Below are positions 15,899 through 24,862 of a DNA stretch of 64,000 nucleotides, piece by piece (position 1 is the stretch's first letter; each line of letters starts with the position of its first letter). The position numbers and the translations under genes are program-made. The DNA is from Halodesulfovibrio spirochaetisodalis (GTDB lineage: Bacteria > Desulfobacterota > Desulfovibrionia > Desulfovibrionales > Desulfovibrionaceae). The stretch spans positions 1-64,000 of the forward strand of contig NZ_JXMS01000006.1 in NCBI RefSeq assembly GCF_001672295.1, in the 5' to 3' direction. Under the pieces are notes generated by a model. That model was not told the DNA's origin and searched no databases. It saw only the letters and a program-made list of their open reading frames with translations.

Positions 15899-17635
15899 CT
15901 AATGAACGTATAAGTAGCGTTTAATTTTTTGTGTCGGTGTTTTTTCAAACGGTTCGGTCTGCTCAATGACTTTCACAATTCTTGAGAATCCAGCCACTTT
16001 GCTGTTCACACTGACGCGAATTTCTTCAAGCAGCTTCAGCACTTTTTCTTCGACTTTTGCCGCGTGCAAGTTACCGAACTCGTCATCCACTTTGGTTCTG
16101 TCCATGTGAATACGGGCAATCAATTTTCTGTCCTGCTCGTACACAATTGTTTCCAGAACCCAAGGAGACTGCATAATCATGCCCTCCAGTTCTTCCGGAT
16201 AAATGTTCTCGCCGCTTGGCCCTACAATAACATTTTTAAGGCGACCTCGAATGTACAGGTAGTCGTCAGCATCAAATTTACCCAGATCACCGGTACGGAA
16301 CCACCCGTCTTCGGTAAATACAGATTTGGTTATCTCAGGCGCTTTGTAATACTCACGCATCACGCTAGGCCCTTTGGCAAGAATCTCCCCCTCTCCAGTT
16401 TTCGGATTCGGGTTATCTATCTTCAACTCCACACCGGACAACTTATATCCGGTCGATTGCAGACGAGTCTGCGCAGGGCCTGTGCCCGCAAGCAACGGAC
16501 TGGTTTCTGTAAGACCGTAGCCGATGGCATACGGGAAATGCGCTTCTTTTAAGAATCGTTCTACTTCCGGTGCAATGGCTGCACCGCCGATACAGAACAC
16601 CCGCAGGCTACCGCCAAATGTTGCCAGCAGCTTTTTCCCTGCTATTTCATGCAGCTTCGGACGGGCAACTTTGTACAATACGCGCTTAAACCAGCTTCCG
16701 GTCAGCTTCGGCAAAATTGCAGCTTTAAAAATTTTCTCAATAACAAGCGGGACAGAAAGCATTACAGTCGGCTTAACCTGCGCCATAGCAGGAAGAAGCG
16801 CACGTGCTGTAGGCGGCTTATCCATGTAATAAATATGGGCACCGTTCATGAGGGGCAGGATAAGCCCCAAAGTACATTCATACGTATGGGATAACGGAAG
16901 AATTGAGAGCAATCTGTCACCCGGCCCCACTTCTACAATATTGCGCACGGCATACGCATTGGAAACTATGTTCTCGTGGGTGAGTACTACCCCTTTGGAG
17001 TGACCTGTTGTACCGGATGTGTAAATAATCGCCGCCACATCATCAGGGGCAACGCTGTTGTCTGCAGAAAAAAGGCTGATTGTGCCTTCTATCTTTTCAG
17101 CATGTTCGCGCTCAATAAACTTCTGGGTGAGATCACGAGCCTTTTCCATAATAGAACGAAATTCACGTAATCCAGCTTTCTTCAGCTCTTTAAGCTTCTG
17201 AGGCTCTTCATCAAATGCAACCGGAGAAAATGTTTCCATAAGGAATAATTCAGGCGGCTCATCATATTGTCCGTCTTCCACCTTGCAGAACAGTTTTTGA
17301 GAAACAATAACTGCGCGGGCTTCAGAATGACGGATGATATGGTGCACAGCATCAGGATGAAAATCCGGCAAAATCGGAACAGCCACAGCCCCCATGGCGG
17401 TAATGGCAAAATACGCAATACCCCAGTTAGGAGTACTTTCACTTAAAATTGCCACCTTATCACCGGCAACAATCCCGTGCTTTACAAGTACACCCTGCAA
17501 GCCCTGAACAGCAGTGGCAAATTCCTTGTACGTAATAGGAACACCGCCGACATTCGACAGAGCGGGGTGATCAGAAAATAAATCAGCACTGCGCTCCAGC
17601 ACTGCCGTGAGTGTATACGTTGTAAGTGGGTACAT
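15899..17635 (-). CDS. Long-chain acyl-CoA synthetase (AMP-binding)
   Basis: A 578-residue ANL-superfamily enzyme that activates fatty acids to acyl-CoA via acyl-AMP. The P-loop IIYTSGTTGHSKGV, core motifs GYGLTETSPLLAG and GWFRTGDLGKFD, and the hinge/C-domain IRGRLKNVIVGPSGENIYPEELE are all present. It resembles the FadD15/FACL group. Together with the divergently placed FadL-type porin about 650 bases beyond its 5' end, it suggests uptake and activation of fatty acids or hydrophobic compounds. True substrate chain length is not determinable. Confidence 0.92.
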   Translation of the reverse strand: MYPLTTYTLTAVLERSADLFSDHPALSNVGGVPITYKEFATAVQGLQGVLVKHGIVAGDKVAILSESTPNWGIAYFAITAMGAVAVPILPDFHPDAVHHIIRHSEARAVIVSQKLFCKVEDGQYDEPPELFLMETFSPVAFDEEPQKLKELKKAGLREFRSIMEKARDLTQKFIEREHAEKIEGTISLFSADNSVAPDDVAAIIYTSGTTGHSKGVVLTHENIVSNAYAVRNIVEVGPGDRLLSILPLSHTYECTLGLILPLMNGAHIYYMDKPPTARALLPAMAQVKPTVMLSVPLVIEKIFKAAILPKLTGSWFKRVLYKVARPKLHEIAGKKLLATFGGSLRVFCIGGAAIAPEVERFLKEAHFPYAIGYGLTETSPLLAGTGPAQTRLQSTGYKLSGVELKIDNPNPKTGEGEILAKGPSVMREYYKAPEITKSVFTEDGWFRTGDLGKFDADDYLYIRGRLKNVIVGPSGENIYPEELEGMIMQSPWVLETIVYEQDRKLIARIHMDRTKVDDEFGNLHAAKVEEKVLKLLEEIRVSVNSKVAGFSRIVKVIEQTEPFEKTPTQKIKRYLYVH

Positions 17636-17831
17636 GAAGGCTCCGTAAAAAAGTCATCCTTTCAAACCGATAAATACTGTTCACTGCCAAACGATTTGTC
17701 TCTACGCGAAGATGAGCAACTCTGCAACGGCATGTCAGTCTGTCCCTGACTCCCACCCCCCTCAATTGACCTTTTAGACCCTTTGAGCATAAGAATACGT
17801 GTACTACATTATTTCATAGAAGGATTATCCC

Positions 17832-18137
17832 ATGATTAAACATATTGTCTGGTTTACATTCAAAGAAGAAGCTGAAGGCGCAACCGCATCCGAAAACGCA
17901 GCAAAAGCAGTTTCTATGCTCCGCAATCTTGAAGGCAAAATCCCTTCCCTTAAAACCATCGATGTATCCATGGAATTTGCCAGCACTACAACGGAAGATG
18001 TGCAGGTAGTTCTTCTTTCCACTCACGATGATGAAGAAGGTCTTGCAAACTACAACCAGCACCGCCTGCACGTTGAATGCGTAAACTTCATCAAAAAAGT
18101 TATCGCTTCCCGCAAAGCAATCGACTTTGTTGTTTAG
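17832..18137 (+). CDS. Dabb-domain (stress-responsive A/B barrel) protein
   Basis: A 101-residue single-domain protein matching the dimeric alpha-beta barrel family: starts MIKHIVWFTFKEEAEG and ends with a V-E-C-V-x-F-I-K-K-V helix. Family members are small cytosolic dimers; some bacterial and plant ones bind small aromatic ligands, but function here is unknown. AAGGATT precedes the ATG. It is monocistronic and closed by a bidirectional terminator shared with the FadL gene. Confidence 0.85.
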   Translation: MIKHIVWFTFKEEAEGATASENAAKAVSMLRNLEGKIPSLKTIDVSMEFASTTTEDVQVVLLSTHDDEEGLANYNQHRLHVECVNFIKKVIASRKAIDFVV

Positions 18138-18210
18138 CATGTTCGCTAGTCAGGTACGGCAAGCGTACCTTGTCGAAAACCCTATATTTCACAGAGCCTC
18201 CTGACAAAAA

Positions 18211-18252
18211 AACAAAAAAAGGCTGTCCTTACACAAGGACAGCCTTTTTTAT
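18211..18252 (+). terminator. Bidirectional terminator
   Basis: AAAGGCTGTCCTT/AAGGACAGCCTTT flanked by A and T runs. The same hairpin type recurs inside the intergenic repeats at 24682 and 32597. Confidence 0.92.
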
Positions 18253-18285
18253 TACTTGCAACAATGCTGCGTTCAAGCGCAACAA

Positions 18286-19518
18286 TTAGAATCTGTAGCC
18301 AACAGTAAGACCAAAGATGTGTGCATCACCATCTTTGAACTCACCTTTCTGTGCATACGGCATACCGTTGGACTTAGTTACATGTACGGTTGCAGATCGT
18401 TCTTTCATGAGGAGGTAGTTGTAGCTCGCATCAACAGACCAGCTTTCATTGTGCCAACCGGCACCAAAGCCAAACAGATGACGATCGTTTGCAGGAACCA
18501 TGTAACTCAGGCTGTCACCGTTCAACGGGGAGTTATCGTACACATAACTTGCACGTACATCCCAGTTTTCAGTCAAAGCGTACTCTGCACCTGCATTGTA
18601 GCGCCAAGTATCTTTGTAATCACTTTTCTTTACAAACGGGCCGCCTTCGAACTCAACCTTCAACTCACTGTAGCTGCTCCAGCCAATCCATGTTGCGCCG
18701 ACTTCCACACTTAATTTATCAGTCGGTTTCACATTGATACCAAAGCCAACCTGTTCAGGCAGAGTGATTTTACCGGATGCGCTGGTATCTTTAATTCTGT
18801 TGCTTCCAGCATCCATATTGATATCACCTTTCACACTCTGTGTGACCTGTGAACGGTAGCTTGCACCTGCAGAAAGCCATTCTGTGATCTGGTAACGGGC
18901 ACCTACGGAAACGCCTGCACCCCAGCTGTCGCCTGACATCTTAGTATCAAGATAGCCCGGAATCATCGGGTGACCGGTTTTCTTCTTCAACATGAAGTCA
19001 AACCACATAATTTCCGGCCCGATGGCAACAGAGAAGTTCTTTGTTACCTTGTAGCCGATAAGCGGGTTGATTGACACGGAACGAATGCGCACATCATGCA
19101 CATCGCTTGCACCCGGCCAGTCACTATCGAACTTGGTCCCAAGACCGAAGCGTGAAAACACACCAACACCGACATACACGTCATCAGTAAGGGCGTGAGT
19201 TGCGTAAAAATGCGGAATAGTCCAAAGGCTACTTTCACCATCGTAGCTGCCTGCATCTTCAGCAGGTGAATCAATTTTAACGGTGGCAGACGGGTAAATA
19301 CCACTTACGCCAAGCGCAAACTGAGTCCCTTCCAGTTCAGTCAACTGAGCAGGGTTGATCGCAATGGAGGAAGGGTCGGCCTTACCGGCCATTACAGAGT
19401 TACCCAGCGCGTTTGCACGGGCACTGTATTCGTAGATACCAAAACCGGCAGCCTGCGCAGCTACAGCAACAAGCAGCACAGAACAGATAACAATAAGTTG
19501 GATTACACGACGAGTCAC
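18286..19518 (-). CDS. FadL/OmpP1-family outer membrane porin
   Basis: A 410-residue outer membrane beta-barrel for hydrophobic substrates such as long-chain fatty acids. It has a signal peptide (about 1-24, AQA-A), the FadL hatch motif (NALGNSVMAGKADPSSIAINPAQL), alternating beta strands, and a C-terminal aromatic residue (VGYRF) for barrel assembly. Start is GTG with AGGAGA 5-6 bases upstream. It may supply the acyl-CoA synthetase encoded upstream. Substrate is inferred from the family. Confidence 0.92.
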   Translation of the reverse strand: MTRRVIQLIVICSVLLVAVAAQAAGFGIYEYSARANALGNSVMAGKADPSSIAINPAQLTELEGTQFALGVSGIYPSATVKIDSPAEDAGSYDGESSLWTIPHFYATHALTDDVYVGVGVFSRFGLGTKFDSDWPGASDVHDVRIRSVSINPLIGYKVTKNFSVAIGPEIMWFDFMLKKKTGHPMIPGYLDTKMSGDSWGAGVSVGARYQITEWLSAGASYRSQVTQSVKGDINMDAGSNRIKDTSASGKITLPEQVGFGINVKPTDKLSVEVGATWIGWSSYSELKVEFEGGPFVKKSDYKDTWRYNAGAEYALTENWDVRASYVYDNSPLNGDSLSYMVPANDRHLFGFGAGWHNESWSVDASYNYLLMKERSATVHVTKSNGMPYAQKGEFKDGDAHIFGLTVGYRF

Positions 19519-20014
19519 ATTCTCTCCTAATGTGAGTTAAAAGTAAGACAACCGTTCCCCTTAAGTTGCCTCCACAAGCGTGTCGTCCCTCGTTCGATTC
19601 AGTCATTTTTAAGCAGAAATGAAGTAGCACTCACCTAATAACAAAACTCTATTTTTGCAAGCTAATTCAAGATATTACGCACCAGACAGCACTTCAAAAC
19701 ACAGTCGCATACACTGCTGAGAGTGTTACTATTATCCATCCTATTTGAGAGTCTTTGTATCTCAAAAAGCAGTTTTGCTATTATTTAGAATAGCTTCTAC
19801 GCACATGCGTGCAGTGAACAGTGTTCAGGCATTTTAGGGAGATAGAAAAAAACCTTTGAGAAAAGCTTGCTTCTCGAGCGAGATTTTGATTGTGTGCAAG
19901 ACACTGGTGATGAACACAGAAAATTGGTTTATTGCAAATGTAAAAAATTGTTAAACCGCAGTGTTGGGGTCGTAGCGGCAGGCAATTCTACATTTGAAAT
20001 GGAGATGAGCTGTT
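19519..20014. other. Divergent intergenic region, no gene seen
   Basis: About 500 bases between fadL-type (minus) and L-serine dehydratase (plus). It must hold both promoters. Small hairpins occur (GAGAA/TTCTC at 19858-19875), but I see no convincing operator, RNA gene or coding ORF. Confidence 0.4.
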
Positions 20015-21232
20015 ATGGAATCCATCCGTGAATTGTACAGAATTGGTGTAGGACCTTCTTCCAGCCATACTATGGGCCCAAAAAAGGCTGCAGAACTGTT
20101 TTTACAGCAATATACACATGCAAACCGGTATGTTGTACATCTGTACGAAAGCCTTGCAGCAACCGGCAAAGGACACCTTACTGATAAGGCTGTGCTGGAA
20201 GTGCTTGGTGAGGAGTATACTAAAATACAATGGCATCCTGAAAAATGTTTGCCGCAACATCCAAACGCCATGACATTTGAAGCGTTTGATGAACAAGGGG
20301 AACTGTTAGGAACTCGTACGTTCTTCAGTGTCGGCGGGGGCGCAATTCGCGAACTCGGCGAAGAGGAACAAGAGCAAAAATCGGTGTACCCGCTCACGAC
20401 AGTCAAAGATATTATGGAGTACTGTTCGCAAAAAGGCATCACGTACTGGGAATATGTAGTGGAATGCGAAGGGGAAACAATTTTTGATTTCTTGGATACT
20501 GTCTGGGAAACAATGGAATCTGCAGTAAAAAAAGGTCTTGAAAACCAAGGTGTTTTACCGGGTTCAATCGGCCTCAGCAGACAGGCATGGCGTTATCTCA
20601 GACGATGCCGCAATGCCTCTGAAGATATGCAGCAGACAGGGCTTATCACCGCATACGCTCTTGCTGTATCAGAAGAAAACGCTGGCGGCGGCATCATTGT
20701 CACCGCTCCTACTTGCGGCGCAAGCGGCGTTGTTCCGGCAGTGCTCTATTACCTGCAGGAACAGCAGCAGCTGAAACGTATCGATATCTTACGAGCGCTG
20801 GCAACAGCAGCCCTGTTCGGTAATGTCATTAAGTTTAATGGCTCAATTTCCGGTGCAGAGGTCGGGTGTCAGGGTGAAGTCGGATCAGCATGCGCTATGG
20901 CGGCAGGTGCCGCGGCAGAGCTGCTTGGTGGTACGCTACGCCAAATCGAATATGCAGCAGAAATGGGGCTTGAGCATCATTTAGGGCTTACATGCGATCC
21001 GGTAGACGGACTGGTGCAAATTCCTTGCATCGAACGTAACGCCTGTGCTGCTACCCGCGCACTTTCCTGCGCACAGATGGCTATTCTTTCAGACGGCACA
21101 CACCACATTACGTTTGATGAGGTTGTACACGTTATGAAGCAAACAGGGCACGATCTGCCAAGCCTGTACAGGGAAACCTCCACAGGCGGGCTTGCAAAAG
21201 CCTATGCAGGGCGCTGTCGAACGCCAAAATAA
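20015..21232 (+). CDS. L-serine dehydratase (Fe-S, single chain)
   Basis: A 405-residue [4Fe-4S] enzyme deaminating L-serine to pyruvate and ammonia. The beta domain carries RIGVGPSSSHTMGPKKAAELF (about 10-30) and FSVGGGAI. The alpha domain carries APTCGASGVVPAVL, SGAEVGCQGEVGSACAMAAGA, and the late cysteines of TCDPVDGLVQIPCIERNACAA that with the earlier Cys bind the cluster. Alpha and beta parts are fused, as in E. coli SdaA. GGAG is about 10 bases before the ATG. A terminator follows directly. Either sdaA or sdaB would be a fair symbol. Confidence 0.95.
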   Translation: MESIRELYRIGVGPSSSHTMGPKKAAELFLQQYTHANRYVVHLYESLAATGKGHLTDKAVLEVLGEEYTKIQWHPEKCLPQHPNAMTFEAFDEQGELLGTRTFFSVGGGAIRELGEEEQEQKSVYPLTTVKDIMEYCSQKGITYWEYVVECEGETIFDFLDTVWETMESAVKKGLENQGVLPGSIGLSRQAWRYLRRCRNASEDMQQTGLITAYALAVSEENAGGGIIVTAPTCGASGVVPAVLYYLQEQQQLKRIDILRALATAALFGNVIKFNGSISGAEVGCQGEVGSACAMAAGAAAELLGGTLRQIEYAAEMGLEHHLGLTCDPVDGLVQIPCIERNACAATRALSCAQMAILSDGTHHITFDEVVHVMKQTGHDLPSLYRETSTGGLAKAYAGRCRTPK

Positions 21233-21270
21233 AAAAACGGGCTGCTTATCTTAAGCAGCCCGTTTTATTT
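21231..21270 (+). terminator. Bidirectional terminator
   Basis: ACGGGCTGCTTA/TAAGCAGCCCGT with A run before and T run after, between converging genes. Confidence 0.92.
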
Positions 21271-21288
21271 TGTAAAAAGAACGAGTCT

Positions 21289-21648
21289 CTAGCTTTCCAG
21301 CCACGTTTTCGCGTACTCATATTCCTTCTCAGAAAACAGTTTTGCCTCAAACGGCATCAACGGCAAAAAGAATCCGGCAGCTTTATGCACCCATTCTACA
21401 TCGGTCACAAGAGCGATTCTTTCCCACGCAAAAAGATGACGTAACCCAAACACTGTATCTGTCGCCACTGCTCCCATTGAATAGGTTGAGCCTTCAGTAA
21501 TATGCATAAAGCATTTCACTTTTTCATACGTCTCTAAAATCTCTTTTGCACGGGGAATCAGCACTTCTTCATAGTCACTGCGTGTTATTTCGCCGTGTGT
21601 CTCAATGGCAATGGTCTCATCACCGAATCCTTCCAGTAACTTCAGCAT
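21289..21648 (-). CDS. SpoIIAA-like (STAS-fold) protein
   Basis: A 119-residue protein of the SpoIIAA-like family: a GEITRSDYEEVLIPRAKEIL segment, a central CFMHI strand, FAWERIALVTDVEWVHKAAGFF, and a basic/aromatic C-terminus. These small STAS-like proteins are common in proteobacteria and have no settled role; lipid binding has been suggested for relatives. It starts 7 bases after the Sel1-repeat gene and shares its transcript. Confidence 0.82.
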   Translation of the reverse strand: MLKLLEGFGDETIAIETHGEITRSDYEEVLIPRAKEILETYEKVKCFMHITEGSTYSMGAVATDTVFGLRHLFAWERIALVTDVEWVHKAAGFFLPLMPFEAKLFSEKEYEYAKTWLES

Positions 21649-21655
21649 GTCTACC

Positions 21656-22291
21656 TCACTTACGAACAGATGAATCAGGCAGCGGAATCGACTTCTTCAA
21701 AATCACCGGCTCCCAAGCTGCAGCCAGCGCATCCGCCTCAATAAGATCCTCTTTGGACATATGCTGCTCAAGCACTTCTGCATTGCGCTTTGCTTTACTG
21801 CTACCACTTGAAGCCGCAAGCCTGAACCACTTCATTGCTTCAACAAGATTTTTTTCAACACCTTCACCGTTACCGTACATAACACCAAGGTTAGTCTGTG
21901 CAGCAGGGTGACCCTGATTGGCAGCCCGTAAGTACCACTTTGCTGCAATACCAAGGTCTTTATCTACTCCAAAACCGGCTTCATACGCAGCACCTACGCC
22001 AAACTGTGCATTCGGGTGCTCGTTTTCTGCAGCGCGGGTCAGCCAGTAGATAGTTTTCGATGTATCCTTCTTTACACCCTGCCCTAAATGATACAGCACA
22101 GCCAGATTAAACTGTGATTGCGGATCACCTTCTTTTGCCATTGAGCGGATGCATTGATATGCCTCATCATATTGCGCGGAGAAGTAATACTTATCGCATT
22201 CCTGCTGGGTATATTTCTTTGCCGATGCAAGCGAAACACTGAGCAGACACAAACACAACACCAGTGCGAAAAACTGAACTATCTTTGTCAT
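21656..22291 (-). CDS. Exported Sel1-repeat (TPR-like) protein
   Basis: About 211 residues with a signal peptide (MTKIVQFFALVLCLCLLSVSLASA) and then about four Sel1-like repeats, recognised by A-x-x-x-G-x-x-x-A-Q-x-x-L-G-x-x-Y-x-x-G-x-G-V. The last about 45 residues are outside the repeats. I start at the ATG at 22291, which has GGGAGGG about 7 bases upstream; an ATG 21 bases earlier lacks one. Sel1 proteins are periplasmic protein-interaction scaffolds. Partners unknown. It forms an operon with the SpoIIAA-like gene. Confidence 0.82.
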   Translation of the reverse strand: MTKIVQFFALVLCLCLLSVSLASAKKYTQQECDKYYFSAQYDEAYQCIRSMAKEGDPQSQFNLAVLYHLGQGVKKDTSKTIYWLTRAAENEHPNAQFGVGAAYEAGFGVDKDLGIAAKWYLRAANQGHPAAQTNLGVMYGNGEGVEKNLVEAMKWFRLAASSGSSKAKRNAEVLEQHMSKEDLIEADALAAAWEPVILKKSIPLPDSSVRK

Positions 22292-22427
22292 ACCATGCCC
22301 TCCCGTGGCCATGATCCAAAACCTGTTTTAACTGTGGGCAATTGTAGCACTCGCGAGCCGCCGGAACGTTGATAAAACAGATTAGGGATGGGATAACAGA
22401 GAGGATTATCTGGAGTCTCAGGATTAC

Positions 22428-22467
22428 AAAAAAGCCTGCACTACCCAAAAGGTATTGCAGGCTTTAG
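22428..22467 (-). terminator. Terminator of the M24 peptidase gene
   Basis: On the minus strand AAAGCCTGCAATACC/GGTAGTGCAGGCTTT with a short loop and T run. Confidence 0.88.
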
Positions 22468-22521
22468 AAAGTCTAGAAAACTAATGACAACAATGTCATA
22501 CAACAGTTATCCGCTGTATAG

Positions 22522-23589
22522 TTACATGCGTACAACACCATCTTCTGTTACCAGAACCATGTGCTCCCAACGCACTCCACCCCACTCAGGATAATACAAT
22601 CCCGGTTCGGCAGTTATCACCATTCCCGGCTTCAAAACAGCATCCGAACGCATATTCACAGACGGGGCTTCGTGGGTCTCCAGACCAATGCCGTGACCTA
22701 ATGAATGGGTAAACGCATCAGCCACTCCGGCGTCTTCAAACACCTTCACAGCAACTTCATGTGCTTCTTTAACAGGCATTCCCGGTCTCATGGCTGCAAT
22801 AGCCGCATCCTGCGCAGTACGCACAAATTCCATAGTCTGCTGGAACTCATCCGAAGGTTTGGAGCCGACCCAGATAGTACGGGTCTGGTCAGAACAATAA
22901 TCATTCAGACGGCACCCCACATCAATCAGCACAGGGCACTCCTCTTTAATCACTGTATCACCGGGGATAGCATGCGGCAGAGCAGCATTAGGCCCCACAG
23001 CAACAATAGAAGAAAATGCCAGTTCGCTCGCGCCATGATCGCGGAAAAACTTTTCAATATCCCACGCCACAGCCTTTTCAGTACGTCCCGGTCTGCAAAC
23101 AGACGGCACCCACTGCATCAGCTTATGGTTAAGGGCACACGCTTCCTTCAGACATGCAATCTCATGCTCGTCTTTAATAATTCGCAGCTCTTCAACCAAG
23201 CCGTCGCCTTCAACGCAATGCAACCCTTCTGAAAAGCTCTTCTGGAATGCATACGGAATGGTCTTCGACTCAAAACCGATTGTGCCATAGCCAAGCTGCT
23301 TAATATGCTCATTAATAGAGCCGGCAGGGTTCGCACGATAAATATAGATACGGGACTCATCCCACAGCCGTTTTGCAGCATCCCAGTATCGGGAATCCGT
23401 AAACAGCCAGTCTTTTCCGTCCTTCGTAATCAGCAGATAGCCTGCATACTCATTCTTCTGCCCGTCATGCAGCTCAAAACCGGACAAATAATACCGGTTA
23501 GCCTCATGGCTGATAAAAAGTGCATCAATACCTTTTTCATGCATTAGCGCGCGAAGCTTCTCGCGCCTTGTCTGGCATACCTGATTCAT
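22522..23589 (-). CDS. M24 family aminopeptidase (Xaa-Pro type)
   Basis: A 355-residue metallopeptidase. The N-terminal creatinase-like domain (about 1-125) precedes a pita-bread catalytic domain with the metal ligands Asp (LIDVGCRL), Asp (DYCSDQTR), His (HSLGHGIGLETHE), Glu (AEPGLYY) and Glu (WEHMVLV). It removes N-terminal residues before proline, or splits Xaa-Pro dipeptides. Cytoplasmic, no signal. Divergent from exonuclease III with a 23-base palindrome between them. PepQ and PepP/YpdF-type assignments cannot be separated here. Confidence 0.92.
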   Translation of the reverse strand: MNQVCQTRREKLRALMHEKGIDALFISHEANRYYLSGFELHDGQKNEYAGYLLITKDGKDWLFTDSRYWDAAKRLWDESRIYIYRANPAGSINEHIKQLGYGTIGFESKTIPYAFQKSFSEGLHCVEGDGLVEELRIIKDEHEIACLKEACALNHKLMQWVPSVCRPGRTEKAVAWDIEKFFRDHGASELAFSSIVAVGPNAALPHAIPGDTVIKEECPVLIDVGCRLNDYCSDQTRTIWVGSKPSDEFQQTMEFVRTAQDAAIAAMRPGMPVKEAHEVAVKVFEDAGVADAFTHSLGHGIGLETHEAPSVNMRSDAVLKPGMVITAEPGLYYPEWGGVRWEHMVLVTEDGVVRM

Positions 23590-23687
23590 ACTCTATACGT
23601 CTCCTGTCAAAGGATGGTTCTCTATCCGTAACATGTTCTGTGCACAGTGCATCACCATACTCCTGACAATATACTCAGGCAAGGCAT

Positions 23688-23710
23688 CAATCAGGAATAA
23701 TTCCTGATTG
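23688..23710. repeat. Perfect 23-base palindrome between divergent genes
   Basis: CAATCAGGAAT-A-ATTCCTGATTG has 11-base perfect arms around one central base. It lies 99 bases from the peptidase start and 63 from the exonuclease start. It is operator-like; no T run argues for termination. Confidence 0.6.
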
Positions 23711-23772
23711 ACGACTCATTATCACTGGGCTACCTTCTCTACAGCAAATTTTACCAGCTTAAGGAAACGGAA

Positions 23773-24540
23773 ATGAAACTTACTTCCTGGAATGTGAACG
23801 GCTTTCGCGCTGTACGGAAAAAGCCAGAGTGGCAATGGTTCGAAGAAAATGAAGCCGACATTGTCGGTGTGCAGGAAACAAAGGCAATGCCAGAGCAAAT
23901 TGCCGAAGAGGACAGACATCCCGAAGGTGTTTTCAGCTACTGGCTCGGCTCAACCGTTAAAAAAGGGTACTCCGGCACAGCAGTTTTCTCCAAAATAAAA
24001 CCGCTCAGCGTAAGCTACGATCTTCCCGACCCCGCATACCAAGGAGAAGGAAGAGTCATTCATCTTGAGTTTGATGCATTCCACTATTTCAACATCTATT
24101 TCCCGAACGGGCAGGCAGGCGATGACCGGCTTGAATACAAGCTCGGTTTCTACGACTCCTTTCTGGCGCACGCAGAAGAACTGCGTAAAACAAAGCCAAT
24201 CGTGGTCTGCGGCGACTTCAACACTGCACACAAGCCTGTTGACCTCGCACGCCCGAAGCAAAACGAAAAAACATCCGGTTTCCTGCCAATCGAACGGGAA
24301 TGGCTCGATAAGTTTGTTGCTGCCGGCTACGTAGACACCTTCCGCCATGTGAATCCCGACACCACCGACAAATACTCGTGGTGGTCATACCGATTCAATG
24401 CACGTAAAAACAACACCGGATGGCGTATCGACTACTTCTTTGTCTCAGACGAACTCAAAGATGCCGTCAAAGACGCTTGGATTGAAGATACGCAGTTCGG
24501 CTCTGACCACTGCCCTGTCTGGCTGGAACTTGATATTTAG
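23773..24540 (+). CDS. xth: Exodeoxyribonuclease III (AP endonuclease)
   Basis: A 255-residue exonuclease-endonuclease-phosphatase fold enzyme for base-excision repair. Landmarks are MKLTSWNVNGFRAV, VGVQETKA (metal Glu), VVCGDFNTAH (Asp/Asn), and the C-terminal GSDHCPVWLEL (Asp-His pair). Tyr/His of the active site fall in between. Normal length for ExoA/XthA. Monocistronic, followed by a mosaic intergenic repeat. Confidence 0.95.
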   Translation: MKLTSWNVNGFRAVRKKPEWQWFEENEADIVGVQETKAMPEQIAEEDRHPEGVFSYWLGSTVKKGYSGTAVFSKIKPLSVSYDLPDPAYQGEGRVIHLEFDAFHYFNIYFPNGQAGDDRLEYKLGFYDSFLAHAEELRKTKPIVVCGDFNTAHKPVDLARPKQNEKTSGFLPIEREWLDKFVAAGYVDTFRHVNPDTTDKYSWWSYRFNARKNNTGWRIDYFFVSDELKDAVKDAWIEDTQFGSDHCPVWLELDI

Positions 24541-24555
24541 TCTTAGGCTTTTTTA

Positions 24556-24850
24556 ATGCCTCCGGCGGGCAAGGGCTCTGCCCTGCACCCGCAAGGGGCT
24601 CGCCCCTTGACCCATTTATACGCGAAGCAACCCGCATTTTTATGGTATTGGAAGCCGCGAAAAAGCTAACTTTCTATCACAAAAAAGGCTGTCCCTCATC
24701 TGAAGGACAGCCTTACTTTTTTGAAAGGTAGTGGCGCGAAAGCCGCGAGGTGATCTTAAAAAAAGAAACAACTCGCGAGTAAAAAGTTTGAAAGGGGGTC
24801 TGGGGGAAAACTTTACAAAGTTTTCAGCCCAGTCGCCAAAGGCAAACTTC
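24556..24850 (+). repeat. Mosaic intergenic repeat, copy A
   Basis: An ordered set of modules: GGGCAAGGGCTCTGCCC, CAAGGGGCTCGCCCCTTG, a GGAAGCCGCG/GCTAACTTTC block, the terminator hairpin AAGGCTGTCCCTCAT/TGAAGGACAGCCTT, a GCCGCGAGG block, and GGGGGTCTGGGGGAAAACTTT with CAAAGTTTTCAGCCCAG. The same modules in the same order occur inverted at 32440-32765. It lies between the 3' ends of two converging genes. Confidence 0.85.
24682..24723. terminator. Bidirectional terminator hairpin within repeat A
   Basis: AAGGCTGTCC/GGACAGCCTT flanked by six As and a T-rich tail, between xth and hisF. Confidence 0.85.
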
Positions 24851-24862
24851 TTACAAAAATTG

